From positions 1 through 62,533 of the forward strand of contig NZ_LMKM01000005.1 of NCBI RefSeq assembly GCF_001421515.1: 62,533 nucleotides of DNA, written 5' to 3'. Both the position numbers and the translations under genes were made by a program. The stretch comes from Pedobacter sp. Leaf216 (GTDB lineage Bacteria > Bacteroidota > Bacteroidia > Sphingobacteriales > Sphingobacteriaceae). The notes beneath the pieces were generated by a model. It was not told the DNA's origin and ran no database searches. It worked only from the letters and a program-made list of their open reading frames with translations. Positions 16,772-25,143 of the stretch are shown piece by piece; the first letter of the stretch is position 1, and every line of letters begins with the position of its first letter.

Positions 16772-16852
16772 GACTTTATCATTTAAAATGTTGGTTGTTT
16801 TTACATTTCAAATGTCCTCAATATCCTAATGCTGTACGAGGAGGCAAGTCAC

Positions 16853-16878
16853 TAAAAAAGTGTGATCGTAATCACACT
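16853..16878 (-). terminator. terminator / CRP-like palindrome after Crp/Fnr gene
   Basis: AGTGTGAT (16859-16866) and ATCACACT (16871-16878) form a perfect eight-base-pair stem with a four-base loop. On the minus strand the stem is followed by six T residues (16858-16853), giving a good terminator for the Crp/Fnr gene that ends at 16883. Its core is TGTGA-N6-TCACA, identical to the classical Crp half-sites, and it lies upstream of the DJ-1-like gene, so a second role as an operator is possible. Confidence 0.65.
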
Positions 16879-16882
16879 CCTG

Positions 16883-17458
16883 TTAGCTGTTTTTATTTGC
16901 CGAGTAAAGCCTGCTTAAAGTTTCGCGACTTACACCGAGGTATTCGGCAATATATTTTTTGGGTATTTGCTGGATTAAATGGGGATAAAGCTGTGCAAAC
17001 TCCTCATACCGTTGCTGCGGATTGCCTGAGAGCAGCGAAATAATCCGGCGTTGCTGGGCTATATAACCATTGGTAAGTTTTGCCCTGAAAAAGTGTTCCA
17101 TTTTATGCATTTCGGCCGCTAATGTTTCTCTGCCTTGTAAAGTGAGGCACAGTATTTCGGCATCTTCCATACAGGTGATGTGAAGCGTGGCTTTTCGCTC
17201 CTTAAAATAGGCCTGGTAATCGGCCATCCACCAGTTTTCGCCAGCAAATTGAACTATATGCTCCTTTCCATCACTGTCTAAATAAAACATTCTGAAAATG
17301 CCTGATAAGATTAAGTACTCAAAATTTGCCTGGTCGCCATCCTGTATCAGGTACTGGTGTTTTTTAACTCTTTTTGTGGAAAAAAAAGTCTGTATGTAAG
17401 CAAATTCTTCATCAGTTACTGCAACTATTTCTTCTATATGTTTCCTTAATTTTTCCAT
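16883..17458 (-). CDS. Crp/Fnr-family transcriptional regulator
   Basis: A 191-residue protein with a cyclic-nucleotide-binding-type beta-roll (KKHQYLIQDGDQANFEYLILSGIFRMFYLDSDG) and a C-terminal helix-turn-helix (KKYIAEYLGVSRETLSRLY). No Fnr cysteine cluster. Third intact member of this family in the window. It is followed on the same strand by the DJ-1-like and ABM genes, which it may control; a CRP-like palindrome lies between. Confidence 0.88.
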   Translation of the reverse strand: MEKLRKHIEEIVAVTDEEFAYIQTFFSTKRVKKHQYLIQDGDQANFEYLILSGIFRMFYLDSDGKEHIVQFAGENWWMADYQAYFKERKATLHITCMEDAEILCLTLQGRETLAAEMHKMEHFFRAKLTNGYIAQQRRIISLLSGNPQQRYEEFAQLYPHLIQQIPKKYIAEYLGVSRETLSRLYSANKNS

Positions 17459-17704
17459 TTGTATTCAGCGGATGAAAGTAGAAAAAATAAAGCCCTGTTC
17501 AAAACGCTCTGTTGCACCAATCAGGGAAAAACAAAACAATTGATTGCAACGGCAAAAAGCAGGAATTTTGAAATAATTTGTTTCGATTTATTGATTAACC
17601 TTTAACCAATGCTTAATCAAATCGTAAAACGTAATTAAACATATACCAATGCCATTGAGTTAAAGATGCTTTTATTCAGTCGTAATAATTTGCTTGCTTT
17701 ATTT

Positions 17705-17712
17705 TATCTTTG
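17705..17712 (+). promoter_or_regulatory. -7 box of the ABC-F gene
   Basis: TATCTTTG is a perfect TAnnTTTG box. It lies downstream of the in-frame ATG at 17694, so transcripts from this promoter cannot contain that codon. This supports translation from the GTG at 17736. Confidence 0.55.
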
Positions 17713-17735
17713 CCGCTAATTTAATACCCCAGATT

Positions 17736-19370
17736 GTGATTAATGTAAATAACATCTCCGTTTCATTTGGCGGAACTACCCTTTTTAGCGACGTAACTTT
17801 TTCTATAAACGAGAATGATAAAATCGCGCTGATGGGAAAAAATGGTGCAGGTAAATCAACCATGTTAAAAATTATAGCGGATGTGGCCAAACCTACCACT
17901 GGTAGTGTTACCGGACCAAAAGACGCTGTAATTGCCTACTTGCCTCAGCATTTATTAACTCAGGACAAACTCACCGTTTTTGAGGAAACGATGAAAGCTT
18001 TTGAAGAAGTAAATAAAATGCAAAAGGAGCTTGATGAGTTGAATGAACAGCTTACCATCCGTACGGATTATGAAAGTGATGATTACATGAAACTCATTGA
18101 AAGGGTATCGGAGCTGAGCGAGACATTTTATTCGATAGAGGAAACCAATTACGACGCTGAAGTAGAGAAAGTATTAAAAGGCCTGGGTTTTGAACGTAAA
18201 GATTTTACGCGCCAAACTTCGGAGTTTTCGGGCGGCTGGCGTATGCGTATTGAACTGGCAAAAATTTTATTGAAGAAACCTGATCTTATTTTGCTCGATG
18301 AGCCCACCAACCACATGGATATTGAAAGCATTCAGTGGCTGGAAGATTTCCTGATCAACTCGGCAAAAGCAGTGATGGTTATTTCTCACGATCGTACTTT
18401 TGTGGATAACATTACCAACCGGACCATTGAGGTTACGATGGGTAGGATATACGATTATAAAGCAAAATATACGCACTACCTTCAATTGCGGGCCGATCGC
18501 CGCATACACCAATTAAAGGCTTACGAGGAGCAGCAACGTTTTATTGCCGATAATCAAGAATTTATTGATCGGTTTAGAGGCACTTATTCGAAAACCCTGC
18601 AGGTACAATCGCGTGTAAAAATGCTAGAGAAACTTGAGGTAATTGAAATCGATGAAGTGGATACCTCTGCATTGCGCTTAAAGTTTCCACCTTCACCACG
18701 TTCGGGGCAATATCCGGTAATGGTAGAAGAGTTAACCAAAACCTATGGCGACCATGTTGTTTTCGAAAAAGCATCGATGGTGATCGAAAGGGGAGAAAAG
18801 GTGGCTTTTGTTGGTAAAAACGGCGAAGGTAAATCCACAATGATCAAAGCCATTATGGGTGAGATTGATTTTGAAGGAAATTTAAAAGTTGGGCACAATG
18901 CCAAAATTGGATATTTTGCACAAAACCAGGCGGCCTTGCTTGATGAAAGCTTAACAGTATTCGAAACCATTGATCAGATTCCGTTAACGGATGGCACGAT
19001 CAAAATAAAAGATCTTTTGGGTGCTTTTATGTTCAGTGGCGATGATACCACGAAAAAGGTTAAGGTACTTTCTGGCGGAGAGAAAACTCGCCTTGCCATG
19101 ATTAAGTTGCTTTTAGAGCCTGTAAATGTGTTGATACTGGATGAGCCTACCAACCATTTGGATATGAAAACGAAGGATATTATTAAAGATGCACTGAAAG
19201 ATTTTGATGGTACTTTAATCCTGGTATCCCACGATCGCGATTTCTTGGATGGATTGGCTGCTAAAGTATTTGAGTTTGGGAATAAACGTGTGCGCGAACA
19301 TTTTGAAGATATTAAAGGCTTCCTGGCCTATAAGAAAATGAACAGCTTGAAAGAAATTGAGCAAAGCTAA
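17736..19370 (+). CDS. ABC-F family ATP-binding protein
   Basis: About 544 residues with two fused ABC ATPase domains and no membrane segments, the ABC-F layout (EttA/Uup type). First domain: Walker A GKNGAGKST, signature FSGGWRMR, Walker B LILLDEPTNHMD. Second domain: GKNGEGKST, LSGGEKTRLA, LILDEPTNHLD. The charged linker near residues 230-300 is the ribosomal P-site-tRNA interaction motif region. Such proteins act on stalled ribosomes, and some give antibiotic protection. The GTG start is chosen because the protein family begins at INVNNISVSFGG and the -7 box at 17705 lies after the upstream ATG (17694). A terminator follows. Confidence 0.92.
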   Translation: MINVNNISVSFGGTTLFSDVTFSINENDKIALMGKNGAGKSTMLKIIADVAKPTTGSVTGPKDAVIAYLPQHLLTQDKLTVFEETMKAFEEVNKMQKELDELNEQLTIRTDYESDDYMKLIERVSELSETFYSIEETNYDAEVEKVLKGLGFERKDFTRQTSEFSGGWRMRIELAKILLKKPDLILLDEPTNHMDIESIQWLEDFLINSAKAVMVISHDRTFVDNITNRTIEVTMGRIYDYKAKYTHYLQLRADRRIHQLKAYEEQQRFIADNQEFIDRFRGTYSKTLQVQSRVKMLEKLEVIEIDEVDTSALRLKFPPSPRSGQYPVMVEELTKTYGDHVVFEKASMVIERGEKVAFVGKNGEGKSTMIKAIMGEIDFEGNLKVGHNAKIGYFAQNQAALLDESLTVFETIDQIPLTDGTIKIKDLLGAFMFSGDDTTKKVKVLSGGEKTRLAMIKLLLEPVNVLILDEPTNHLDMKTKDIIKDALKDFDGTLILVSHDRDFLDGLAAKVFEFGNKRVREHFEDIKGFLAYKKMNSLKEIEQS

Positions 19371-19393
19371 AATAATGTTATTAAGGTATTTCG

Positions 19394-19426
19394 GGTTCAG
19401 TTCGATAAGGGCTGAACCTTTTTTTT
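19394..19426 (+). terminator. rho-independent terminator of the ABC-F gene
   Basis: GGTTCAG (19394-19400) pairs with CTGAACC (19412-19418) around an 11-base loop, followed by eight T residues. It lies 24 bases after the stop codon. The opposite strand lacks a T-run, so it does not serve the convergent KOW gene. Confidence 0.85.
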
Positions 19427-19430
19427 GCTT

Positions 19431-19631
19431 TTAATTTTCGGTTTCTGTCGGTAACACATTTTTCAGTAATGTTTTAAACCGTATTGCATTGTTTTGTTCA
19501 ACTGTAATGGTAATGTGGCCGGTTTTACTGGTGTGTGTATCGCTTATCCTGCCCGATTTTCCTTTATGGGTTCCTGCGATAACTATGCATTGATCGCCAT
19601 CTTTTAAAACTGAATGATCTGCGTTACTCAT
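19431..19631 (-). CDS. small KOW-motif protein
   Basis: A 66-residue protein made almost entirely of a KOW motif: LKDGDQCIVIAGTHKGKSGRISDTHTSKTGHITITVEQ, as found in ribosomal L24/L26 and NusG-type RNA-binding proteins. No other domain. The function is unknown; an RNA or ribosome-associated role is likely from the motif alone. It is single and convergent with the ABC-F gene. Confidence 0.75.
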   Translation of the reverse strand: MSNADHSVLKDGDQCIVIAGTHKGKSGRISDTHTSKTGHITITVEQNNAIRFKTLLKNVLPTETEN

Positions 19632-19738
19632 TATAATTAAACTGAGGGATGATTGATGTAATAAAGCTATGAAATAATTTTGGTGGCAGGTAATGGAGTG
19701 TTATAATATTGTTTATGGGTTTTGATTTCATCTTTTTT

Positions 19739-19970
19739 ACCATTAAGGAATTAAGTAAATTAAGCAGCTTTTGTGGTAATAAATGCAGGCTATGAACCAT
19801 CAACCATCAACTATCGACCATCAACTATCACCATTAAGGAATTAAGTAAATTAAGAAGTTTTTGTAGTATTAAATTCAGCTATGATCTATGGACAATTAA
19901 CCATCAACTATTGACTATCAAGTGAAAACCATCAACTGAAAACCATCTCCTATTAACCATCAACAAAAAA
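19739..19970. repeat. AT-rich direct repeats, intergenic
   Basis: A segment beginning ACCATTAAGGAATTAAG occurs at 19739 and again at 19830 (91 bp apart), each followed by a similar TTTTGTRGT stretch. Around and after the second copy are many degenerate AACCATCAACTAT units up to the stop codon of the universal stress protein gene. No coding content; likely slippage-prone simple repeats. Confidence 0.7.
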
Positions 19971-20792
19971 CTATTCATGAAGTACTAAAATAGCTTTCAC
20001 TGATTTGTTCATCACCTGGTTAACCGTACTGCTGGTAAATAAGCGGTAAATGATGTTGTGGTGGTGTTTAACCAAACAAAGTATATCGGTATGGTTGCTT
20101 TTAATAAAATCCATAATGCCATTTGGCGCACTGTTGTGCATCATGTAATTAAATTCTATCTCTGTATCGGGAAGCAGTTCTCTAATTCTCTTTTCGCCGG
20201 TTTGTATGTGCGCTTCGTCTGATTTTTCTGCAACGTAAAGCACCTGCATTCTTTTTGTTCCCGATGCTTTTAACAGCTCACTTAATGCGGTTATATCTTT
20301 TGGAGATAAAACCGTTTCATAATCGGTGGCCAATGTAATGATTGGGAAATTTGTAAAACTACTTTCCAAAGGCACAATTAAGGTTGGGATTCTCATTTTT
20401 GTAACCGCCATACTGGCATTGCTGCCCACTATTCCGCTAATTCCTGTTGCCCCGGTTATACCCATCACCAGCAGTTCTACAGGGTTGTTCTCGGTATGTT
20501 TTGTAATTACCGTTTTTAAAAACCCCACGTCGCATTTGGTTTCCAGTTTAACATCGCCCAGGTTTTCTCTCTCACTGATGTTTTCTGCCCATTCTTTTAG
20601 TGCTGCTTTTTTATTTGCGTAGTATGATTCGATAAAAATGGCATTGTAGGTGCTGTTATTAATGCCTTCGGTAGGGTGTATGGCATGAATGGCTATAACT
20701 TCCATTTTCAACGTTTTTGCCATTGCCAGCGCATAGGCCAGGGCATTGCCAGCGCTTCTTGAAAAATCTGTTGCTACAAGTATCTGCTTCAT
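19971..20792 (-). CDS. universal stress protein, tandem UspA domains
   Basis: A 273-residue cytosolic protein with two UspA-like domains (about 1-143 and 148-273). The first begins MKQILVATDFSRSAGNALAYALAMAK and ends with the nucleotide-loop pattern VMGITGATGISGIVGSNASMAV (GxxGx9GS), suggesting ATP binding. The second lacks a clear loop of this type. It lies 33 bp after the phosphate transporter gene on the same strand, so the two are probably co-transcribed. Confidence 0.9.
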   Translation of the reverse strand: MKQILVATDFSRSAGNALAYALAMAKTLKMEVIAIHAIHPTEGINNSTYNAIFIESYYANKKAALKEWAENISERENLGDVKLETKCDVGFLKTVITKHTENNPVELLVMGITGATGISGIVGSNASMAVTKMRIPTLIVPLESSFTNFPIITLATDYETVLSPKDITALSELLKASGTKRMQVLYVAEKSDEAHIQTGEKRIRELLPDTEIEFNYMMHNSAPNGIMDFIKSNHTDILCLVKHHHNIIYRLFTSSTVNQVMNKSVKAILVLHE

Positions 20793-20825
20793 TTTTGGGA
20801 GAATATATAGAGATTGTAATACTGT

Positions 20826-22265
20826 TTATATAAACAGGTGAAAAAGCATAAATAATAAAATAGATAATATAATTGATACCGGTAGGGTGAGTATCCATGC
20901 TAAACCAATGTTTTTCAGCGTATTGTTATTAAGGTTTTTTCTTCCTCCCGAGGCCACCATCGCACCTGCAATACCGCTTGAAAGTACATGTGTGGTACTT
21001 ACAGGAAGGCCGAAGGCTGTGCTTAAGCCAATGGTAGAAGCTGCAACAATTTCGGAAGTAGCACCCTGGGCATAATTTAAATGTTCATTCCCTATTTTTT
21101 CACCAATGGTAACAGCTATGCGTTTCCAGCCAATCATTGTACCCAGGCCAAGTGAGATGGATATCATCAGTATAACCCAAAGCGGTGCAAATTCTACCAG
21201 TTTTGATAATTCAGAAACATTATCAGCAAGAATCTGATCGTCGTTTGCATTAATAATAAGTGTTTTATCTGCGCTCACCAGTTTTACTGAAGCAACCACA
21301 TCTTCAATCTGCTTACGGAAAAGATAGGTATTTTTCTTATCAGTTTCGTTCTTTAAGGAAAGGTGAAATTTAGCTTTGTCTATTTTTGCAATCAAATTGC
21401 TGATGTTTAACTTATTGCCCTGGTTAAGCATTGCTGTTTTTTTAAGCACCTGCTCGGTTTGGTTCAGTTGATATAAAACTTTATTATTCGGGATGTGGTG
21501 GTTTACAGCAAATTTAGCGGGTAAAAAAGCAATTAAAATCAGCATCAGTAAACCCACACCTTTTTGTCCGTCGTTACTGCCATGAAAAAAGCTTACCAGT
21601 GTACAGGTGGTGATGAGTAAACCCCTTATCAACAATGGTGGCCGATCGTTTTCGCCATGTGGAATGTGGAAAAGGGCATGGTATTTAATTACATGTTTTA
21701 AAAAATACATCAATAAAACTGCTAGTCCTAAGCCAATAATCGGTGATAATATTAACGACAATCCAATTTCTTCAGCCTTGCCCCAGTTTACACCGTTGCC
21801 GCCATAATACCAGGTAAAAGCCAAACCGGCACCAATCATGGCTCCGATCATGGTGTGTGAGCTTGAGCACGGAATCCCTAAATACCATGTGCCCAGGTTC
21901 CAGGCAATTGAAGCGAGTAAAACAGCCAGTACCATCGCTGCGCCAACGCCAACAGGCAGGTTCATCAGCGCATCTAATGGTACAAGTTTTAAAATTCCCA
22001 TGGCAACGGCTATTCCCCCGGTAAATACGCCCATAAAGTTCCAAAAGCCCGACCACGGAATGGCAATAACTGGTTTAAGTGCTTTAGTGTAAATTACTGT
22101 GGCCACTGCATTGGCCGTATCGTGAAAGCCATTTACAAACTCAAAACCCACAACAGCAAGCAGGCAAAGCATAAAAACAACAGTAAGGGGAGTACTTAAA
22201 TCGGTGTTGCCTAAAAAGGGTATGATGGTGGAGAACGACGGCATAAAATCTGTTAGATTATTCAT
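20826..22265 (-). CDS. inorganic phosphate transporter, PiT family
   Basis: About 479 residues from the ATG at 22265 (an upstream ATG at 22277 adds four). Roughly ten to twelve membrane segments. The two PiT signature repeats are visible: GFEFVNGFHDTANAVATVIYTKAL near the N-terminus, and SFFHGSNDGQKGVG plus GLPVSTTHVLSSGIAGAM in the second half. A cytoplasmic loop of about 100 residues lies between them. It imports phosphate (or metal-phosphate) with a cation gradient. The universal stress protein gene follows closely. Confidence 0.93.
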   Translation of the reverse strand: MNNLTDFMPSFSTIIPFLGNTDLSTPLTVVFMLCLLAVVGFEFVNGFHDTANAVATVIYTKALKPVIAIPWSGFWNFMGVFTGGIAVAMGILKLVPLDALMNLPVGVGAAMVLAVLLASIAWNLGTWYLGIPCSSSHTMIGAMIGAGLAFTWYYGGNGVNWGKAEEIGLSLILSPIIGLGLAVLLMYFLKHVIKYHALFHIPHGENDRPPLLIRGLLITTCTLVSFFHGSNDGQKGVGLLMLILIAFLPAKFAVNHHIPNNKVLYQLNQTEQVLKKTAMLNQGNKLNISNLIAKIDKAKFHLSLKNETDKKNTYLFRKQIEDVVASVKLVSADKTLIINANDDQILADNVSELSKLVEFAPLWVILMISISLGLGTMIGWKRIAVTIGEKIGNEHLNYAQGATSEIVAASTIGLSTAFGLPVSTTHVLSSGIAGAMVASGGRKNLNNNTLKNIGLAWILTLPVSIILSILLFMLFHLFI

Positions 22266-22661
22266 TCGGCAGATCACTTATCTGCTCAGTTCAAATAAAT
22301 GAATTAGTAACTGATTTAAATCGTTCGGGATGTTAAATGATTGTTATCAAAAGGTTAAAGCGCTTGTTCATTGCCGACATAAATTTGCTGGATCCAAATG
22401 AAATTAATCAATGGATCCTTGCTGGAACTTCGGCTGTTTTAATCTATATAAATGGCAAAAGACTGTTATCAGGATTCGGAATTTAGAGGAATAAGTAATG
22501 GTGATAGATTACAAATAATAAGCAGCAGAATTAATTTATCTTTAACAGTAATAGCTTTTAAAATAAAGCGTTAACTAAATAAATGTGAAAAAATGTTAAA
22601 CCAAGCCAGCATTTAAAACCTTTTAAGGGTTACACATGTTGATGCTCTTTACTACTTTGAT
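22266..22661. other. intergenic between divergent genes
   Basis: Holds the promoter of the phosphate transporter (minus) and of the small protein at 22662 (plus). Two TGGATCC copies form an inverted repeat near 22389-22418. A CTACTTTG at 22652-22659 resembles a -7 box with one base missing from the spacer, two bases before the ATG. No gene found. Confidence 0.3.
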
Positions 22662-22949
22662 ATGATAAGAAAAGGCCGCGTACAAACTTTTAATAAGTTT
22701 GATGGAATAGGGACAATTATTGATGAAAATGATCAGGAAATTTCCTTTTCAGTCGAAAGCCTGATTGAATGGCCTAGAGCAAACGAAGAAGTTACATTCG
22801 GCATTGCGCTAACTGCATTGGGCTTAATGGCTACAGATATTGTACCTCTTTACCAAAGAATCGTATTTGAAGAAAAAGTAGAGGTAATACCAGGAGATTT
22901 ACCGAACTCTTTATTCGAAACTGCATTTATCGGGCCAGGAGGGAATTAA
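22662..22949 (+). CDS. cold-shock-domain-like small protein
   Basis: A 95-residue protein. Its start, RKGRVQTFNKFDGIGTIID, aligns by eye with the cold-shock domain pattern GxVKWFNxxKGFGFI, followed by DENDQEISFSVESL in place of DIFVHFSAI. The aromatic RNP1 residues that bind nucleic acid are replaced (GIGTI for GFGFI), so RNA binding may be lost or altered. The rest (about 40-95) has no recognised domain. It stands alone between divergent and downstream transporter genes. The family assignment is inference. Confidence 0.55.
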   Translation: MIRKGRVQTFNKFDGIGTIIDENDQEISFSVESLIEWPRANEEVTFGIALTALGLMATDIVPLYQRIVFEEKVEVIPGDLPNSLFETAFIGPGGN

Positions 22950-23101
22950 CGAAACAAAACGTTAAGTCGCTTCAAAATATTATCCTTAAAGTTCTTTTCT
23001 CCATTCATTCGTAATCTGCTCTTCCACGCTTAATTTTCGCCTTAAGTTTAATACCCATTATATATTTATAAACATCCTGATGCTTTAAAGGCTTATTTAT
23101 T

Positions 23102-23109
23102 TACTTTTG
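23102..23109 (+). promoter_or_regulatory. -7 box of the CDF transporter gene
   Basis: TACTTTTG matches TAnnTTTG and lies 43 bases before the ATG at 23153, giving a normal leader of about 35-40 bases. No clear -33 element. Confidence 0.45.
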
Positions 23110-23152
23110 ACGTCCCCGAATTTGATGGGATTTAACTGTACGGATATTTGAC

Positions 23153-24031
23153 ATGGCGACAACAACAAATGAACAGGTAGCGGTAAAAGCAACTTATTTT
23201 AGCATCATCGGCAATACCATGTTAGCCATAATAAAAGGTGCAGCCGGTATTTTTGGAAATTCTTACGCCTTAATTGCTGATGCCATCGAATCTACTGCCG
23301 ATATTTTTTCTTCTTGTTTGGTATTGTTCGGCATTAAATATTCTAATCGCCCTGCGGATGAAAATCATCCCTATGGGCACGGTAGGGCCGAACCTTTAAT
23401 TACATTTTTGGTAGTCGGTTTTTTAATTACCTCTGCAACAATTATTGCCTACGAAAGTATTCAGAACATTAAAACCCCGCATGGTCTGCCAAAGCCATTT
23501 ACCTTATTTATTCTGGGCGCAATAATCATCTGGAAAGAGATTTCATTCAGATTGGTAATGAAACGGAGTAAAGAAACCAACAGCTCATCATTAAAGGCCG
23601 ACGCATGGCACCACAGAAGTGATGCCATTACTTCAGTGGCCGCTTTTATCGGTATTTCGATTGCCTTGTTTATGGGCAAGGGCTATGAAGCAGCAGATGA
23701 TTGGTCGGCATTGTTTGCTGCTGGTTTTATTCTATATAACTGTTACCATATTTTCAGACCTGCGCTCGGCGAAATCATGGATGAGAACCTGTACGAAGAT
23801 ATTATTGCAGAAATTAGAAAAGTAGCTGCCACCGTACAGGGAATTGCAGGTACCGAAAAATGTTTTATCCGTAAATCGGGCATGAAATACCATGTAGATC
23901 TCCACGCACTTGTTGATGGTGAACTTTCGGTTAGAGCCGGTCACGAACTTGCACATAGATTACAAGATACTTTGCATAAAGTGATTCCAGAGCTTGGTAA
24001 TATTTTAATTCACATTGAACCTTATGAGTAA
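23153..24031 (+). CDS. cation diffusion facilitator (CDF) transporter
   Basis: A 292-residue CDF protein with about five or six membrane segments and a C-terminal cytoplasmic metal-sensing domain (about 205-292, ending HIEPYE). Metal-site motifs are ADAIESTAD (42-50) in the second helix and HHRSDAITS in the fifth, plus the loop HPYGHGRAEPL (72-82) of the family. It exports a divalent cation such as zinc, iron or manganese in exchange for protons; the metal is not determined by sequence here. Confidence 0.9.
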   Translation: MATTTNEQVAVKATYFSIIGNTMLAIIKGAAGIFGNSYALIADAIESTADIFSSCLVLFGIKYSNRPADENHPYGHGRAEPLITFLVVGFLITSATIIAYESIQNIKTPHGLPKPFTLFILGAIIIWKEISFRLVMKRSKETNSSSLKADAWHHRSDAITSVAAFIGISIALFMGKGYEAADDWSALFAAGFILYNCYHIFRPALGEIMDENLYEDIIAEIRKVAATVQGIAGTEKCFIRKSGMKYHVDLHALVDGELSVRAGHELAHRLQDTLHKVIPELGNILIHIEPYE

Positions 24032-24113
24032 GTGTAATTAAGGCGTGTTATAAATGCGTAATTGTTAGGCTGGGGAAGAGTAAGGGGAAGTAATCTTTTT
24101 AGGTTTTTTACTT

Positions 24114-24879
24114 GGTCGTCATTCTCGCGTATGCGGGAATCGTAATGCGGTTGCTGTTTTTCGCTCCGCTCGGGCTTGCCTCGGTTCACCGCCACCGAGG
24201 GGGCTCTTACCTTTTTCTTGATAAAAAGGTAACCAAAAATCAAGGCTTGGAACTGATGTCGGATAAATTAAGGGGGCGGAAAGTGTGTGCTGCCTCAATT
24301 CAGTTATAGAGGAAAAGGTAACGATAAAGCTTTAACGTTTTATCCTTCCATCATTTCCTATGCCGGATAGCAGGGAGGAGATAGCGAGGTGCAAATAGCA
24401 TGATGCAGGTAACGCGTTAAATTCGTCATCTCGACCGTAGTGGAGAGATCTTTGGATTTACTACCTATATAAATCCGTCATTGCGAGGCTGGGGGAGAGC
24501 GAGCCGAAGCAATCTTTCTAATAAGTTTTTAACACCGTCGTCATTCTCGCGCATGCGGGAATCGTAATGCGGTTGCAATTTTTGCCCTTGGCTCGGGCTT
24601 GCCTCGGCTCACCGCCACCGAAGGGCTTTTACTTTTGGCTTGGGGCAAAAGTAACAAACCTGAGCGCAGCGAAAGCATGACTACCTATAAAAACGACTAA
24701 CACCAAGGCATAACTGAAAGGCTTGGAACTGATGTCGGATAAATTCGTTAAAGCTTTTTAGTCGTCAGCACAAGTTCCGCCGAAGGGGGCGGAAAGTGTG
24801 TGCTGCCTCAATGCAACGATGGAAGGAAAAGGTAACGATAAAGCTTTAACGCTTTCTCCTACCATCATTTCCTATGCTG
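24114..24879. repeat. two copies of a large dispersed repeat
   Basis: Copy A (24114-24366) and copy B (24537-24879) share, in order, GTCATTCTCGCG, GGGAATCGTAATGCGGTTGC, CTCACCGCCACCGA (with small changes), AAGGCTTGGAACTGATGTCG, GGCGGAAAGTGTGTGCTGCC and GGTAACGATAAAGCTTTAACG. Copy B carries about 90 extra bases in the middle. Between the copies are single halves of two other repeat families: CGTCATCTCGACCGTAGTGG at 24424 and TCATTGCGAGG at about 24478. The copies contain inverted repeats (for example CGCGCATGCG) and no gene. Confidence 0.75.
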
Positions 24880-24932
24880 GCGCAAGATACCACTGTAGTT
24901 AAAGCACCATAGCCAACAATAGCAGATAAGTT

Positions 24933-24984
24933 GCTTTTAGGTAGCTAGTCGGAGCTTTTAGGTAGTGAGTCGGAGCTTTTAGGT
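24933..24984. repeat. 21-bp tandem repeat
   Basis: Two and a half copies of a 21-bp unit beginning GCTTTTAGGTAG and ending AGTCGGA start at 24933, 24954 and 24975. They lie 160-210 bp upstream of the GH32 gene, possibly outside its promoter. Nothing else is recognisable between here and 25144. Confidence 0.7.
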
Positions 24985-25143
24985 CAAACGATTAGGGTCA
25001 GAGGTGGGTCTGTTCAATAAACTGTGTCAAAAAGAAAGTTGCATTACCTTGCATTTGGTCAACCCGATAATTTTTAGCTATCTTATCCCCATTCTAACAA
25101 ATATTTTTTCTTATAGGTAAAACGGTTTATCCCTACCGGAATT

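Noticed and set aside
24112..24309. Plus-strand open frame of 65 codons with HRHRGG and DKKVTKNQG motifs
   Set aside because: It lies wholly in a dispersed intergenic repeat; the frame is a by-product of the repeat sequence and its second copy is broken.
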